A stretch of 7,439 bases of DNA from DATFIX01 sp047617305 (lineage in GTDB: Archaea > Halobacteriota > Halobacteria > Halobacteriales > Natrialbaceae). Of this stretch, positions 5,888 through 7,439 are shown piece by piece. The notes under the pieces are model-generated. The model did not search any database. It saw only the letters and a program-made list of their open reading frames with translations, and was not told the DNA's origin. The stretch is taken from contig JBLGCL010000147.1 in the NCBI GenBank assembly GCA_047617305.1, forward strand, positions 1 through 7,439, read 5' to 3'. Numbering within the stretch: the first letter of the stretch is position 1; every line of letters begins with the position of its first letter. A program made the translations under genes and the position numbers.

Positions 5888-7439
5888 TCAGGCCTCGAAC
5901 GCCCGCTCGAGGGCCTTACCGCCGAGCGCCCCGAGGATCGCGAACGCGACGAAGGTCACGGCGATCCAGGACCAGTGGGTCGCGTTCAGCGCCACGACGC
6001 CGAAGAACTCGTTGACCGGCGTGTAGAGCACGCCGAGCTGGAGCACGATCGTGCTGGCGATCGCGGCGATCAGCCAGGGGTTCGAGACGACTGACAGGTC
6101 GTAGCGCGACCGGATGAGCTGTACCCAGATCATCTCCGCAGCGACGATGAACGTGAACAGGAGCGTCTGGGCCACGACCAGGCGCTCCTGGACCAGGCCG
6201 TAGAAGAACAGGGGCAGTCCCGTCACGGCCAGCAGGGTCCCGATCGTCAGGATCGAGGCCATGACCCGGCGGTTGATGACCGACTCGTCCGCGCCGCGCG
6301 GCGGCCGGTCCATGATGTCGTCGGCCTTGGGATCGACCCCGAGCGCGAGCGCCGGGAGGCCGTCGGTGACCAGGTTGATCCACAGGAGCATCACGGGCGT
6401 GAGGATCAGCGCCTCGGAGGCACTCGTGGAGGCGAACTCCGGGAAGAACGCGCTCCCGATCAGCACGCCGAGGAAGACGACCAGCACCTCGCCGGCGTTC
6501 GCCGACAGCATGAAGTTGACGAACTTCCGGATGTTGTCGAAGATTCCACGGCCCTCGGCGACGGCGTCGCGGATCGTCGCGAAGTTGTCGTCGCGCAACA
6601 CCATGTCGCTGGACTGTTGGGCGACGTCGGTCCCCCGCTGACCCATCGACACGCCCACGTCGGCCCGCTTGAGTGCCGGCGCGTCGTTGACGCCGTCGCC
6701 GGTCATCGCGACGTCGTGGCCGTTCGCGAGGACGGCCTCCAAGATTCGGACCTTGTGGTCCGGCGAAACGCGGGCGAAGATTTCCACGTCCGCGACGGCG
6801 TCGGCGAGTTCCTCGTCGGTCAACTCGTCGACGTCGGCGCCGGTCATCGCGCCCTCGGGGTCGAACCCGATCTCCGCGCCGATCGCCTTGGCGGTCTTGA
6901 GGTTGTCCCCGGTGATCATGATCACGTCGATGCCCGCGTCGCGACAGTCCTGGACGGCCCCCGGGACCTCCTCGCGGGCCGGGTCGATCATGCCCTGCAG
7001 ACCGAGGAAGACCATGCCGTCCTCGAGTTCGTCGTCGTCCGTCTCCGGATCGGCGCCGGGGTTGCGGGCGAACCCGAGCACGCGAAGGGCATCTCCCGCG
7101 AACGTGTCGTTGTGGTCGAGGATCTCCTGGCGGTGCTCGTCGGTCAGTTCGACGACGTCGCCGTCCCGGAGAACGCGGTCACACCGTTCGAGGACGACCT
7201 CCGGCGCGCCCTTCATGTACGCCGTCCCGTCGTCGGTGACGACGGTCATCCGCTTGCGTTCCGACGTGAAGGGAATCTCGTGGACCCGTTCGACGTCCGG
7301 GTCGACGGCTCCATTCTCGGCGGAGACCTTCAGCGCGATCTCGGTCGGATCGCCGAAGAACTCGCGATCCTCGTCCTCGGACGCCCGTTCGGCGTTGTTA
7401 CAAACCGTCCCACAGGTCAGGACCGCTTCGAGCGGATCC
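5888..7439 (-). CDS. P2-type cation-transporting ATPase (probable Ca2+ pump), C-terminal part
   Basis: The frame stays open from the right edge to TGA 5888-5890, giving 516 residues; the N-terminal part is outside the window. Visible from the cut: end of the nucleotide-binding domain with CNNAE (13-17), GDPTE (29-33), PFTSERKRM (56-64) and KGAPE (76-80); phosphorylation domain with DPAR (152-155), TGD (176-178) and the hinge TGDGVNDAPALK (246-257); then six membrane helices, M5 to M10. M5 has N314 and E317 in SANAGE, M6 has N355, T358 and D359 in INLVTDG, and M8 has E435 in AAEMIW. These correspond to SERCA N768, E771, N796, T799, D800 and E908, so ATP-driven Ca2+ transport is most likely. 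Na+/K+-type pumps have an extra Asp in M6 that is absent here. The DKTGT phosphorylation site, the actuator domain and the M4 PEGL motif are not visible. The ATG at 7247-7249 is internal, not the start. Confidence 0.95.
   Translation of the reverse strand, partial: DPLEAVLTCGTVCNNAERASEDEDREFFGDPTEIALKVSAENGAVDPDVERVHEIPFTSERKRMTVVTDDGTAYMKGAPEVVLERCDRVLRDGDVVELTDEHRQEILDHNDTFAGDALRVLGFARNPGADPETDDDELEDGMVFLGLQGMIDPAREEVPGAVQDCRDAGIDVIMITGDNLKTAKAIGAEIGFDPEGAMTGADVDELTDEELADAVADVEIFARVSPDHKVRILEAVLANGHDVAMTGDGVNDAPALKRADVGVSMGQRGTDVAQQSSDMVLRDDNFATIRDAVAEGRGIFDNIRKFVNFMLSANAGEVLVVFLGVLIGSAFFPEFASTSASEALILTPVMLLWINLVTDGLPALALGVDPKADDIMDRPPRGADESVINRRVMASILTIGTLLAVTGLPLFFYGLVQERLVVAQTLLFTFIVAAEMIWVQLIRSRYDLSVVSNPWLIAAIASTIVLQLGVLYTPVNEFFGVVALNATHWSWIAVTFVAFAILGALGGKALERAFEA

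Noticed and set aside
7247..7249. ATG as the start of the P-type ATPase
   Set aside because: Conserved P-type ATPase sequence (CNNAE, GDPTE, PFTSERKR) continues upstream of it to the window edge, so the gene is truncated by the window.
1..7439. CRISPR array, insertion sequence, tRNA or rRNA
   Set aside because: No regularly spaced repeats, transposase-like frame with terminal repeats, or tRNA cloverleaf was seen; the gaps between genes are all under 230 bases.

Overview
The window reads as haloarchaeal chromosome. GC content is high, the soluble proteins are very acidic (the synthetase and hemerythrin are dense in Asp and Glu), and two genes have AT-rich TATA-like boxes about 27 bases before the start codon with no room for a Shine-Dalgarno leader. 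It contains two partial genes at the edges, four complete protein genes and no RNA gene, mobile element or CRISPR array that I can support.

Layout. On the + strand, 1-183 is the C-terminal end of an H-NOX/heme NO-binding type protein carrying a YxSxR motif. It is followed closely by 228-863, an unrecognised membrane-anchored protein with an exported beta-rich domain. A 225-base convergent gap (864-1088) follows. Everything after it is on the - strand, so transcription runs from high to low coordinates: a P-type cation ATPase that enters from the right edge (5888-7439), a stem-loop plus T-tract terminator, an unrecognised two-helix membrane protein (5051-5803), a bacteriohemerythrin-like protein (4420-4875), and isoleucyl-tRNA synthetase ileS (1089-4319).

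How the genes relate. ileS and the hemerythrin gene each appear to have their own leaderless promoter, and the ATPase appears to be terminated, so the - strand block looks like independent units rather than one operon. Two genes belong to gas- or redox-related families (H-NOX: heme/NO/O2 sensing; hemerythrin: non-heme diiron O2 binding), but they lie on opposite strands about 4 kb apart with ileS between them, so a functional link is only speculation. The ATPase keeps all the calcium-site residues visible in M5, M6 and M8, so Ca2+ export is the best guess.

The observations most worth checking are a His-to-Gln replacement at a predicted iron-ligand position in the hemerythrin, next to an unusual three-cysteine insertion, and a Ser-rich loop in ileS encoded by two back-to-back inverted repeats. 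I did not find convincing evidence of a new multi-gene system.
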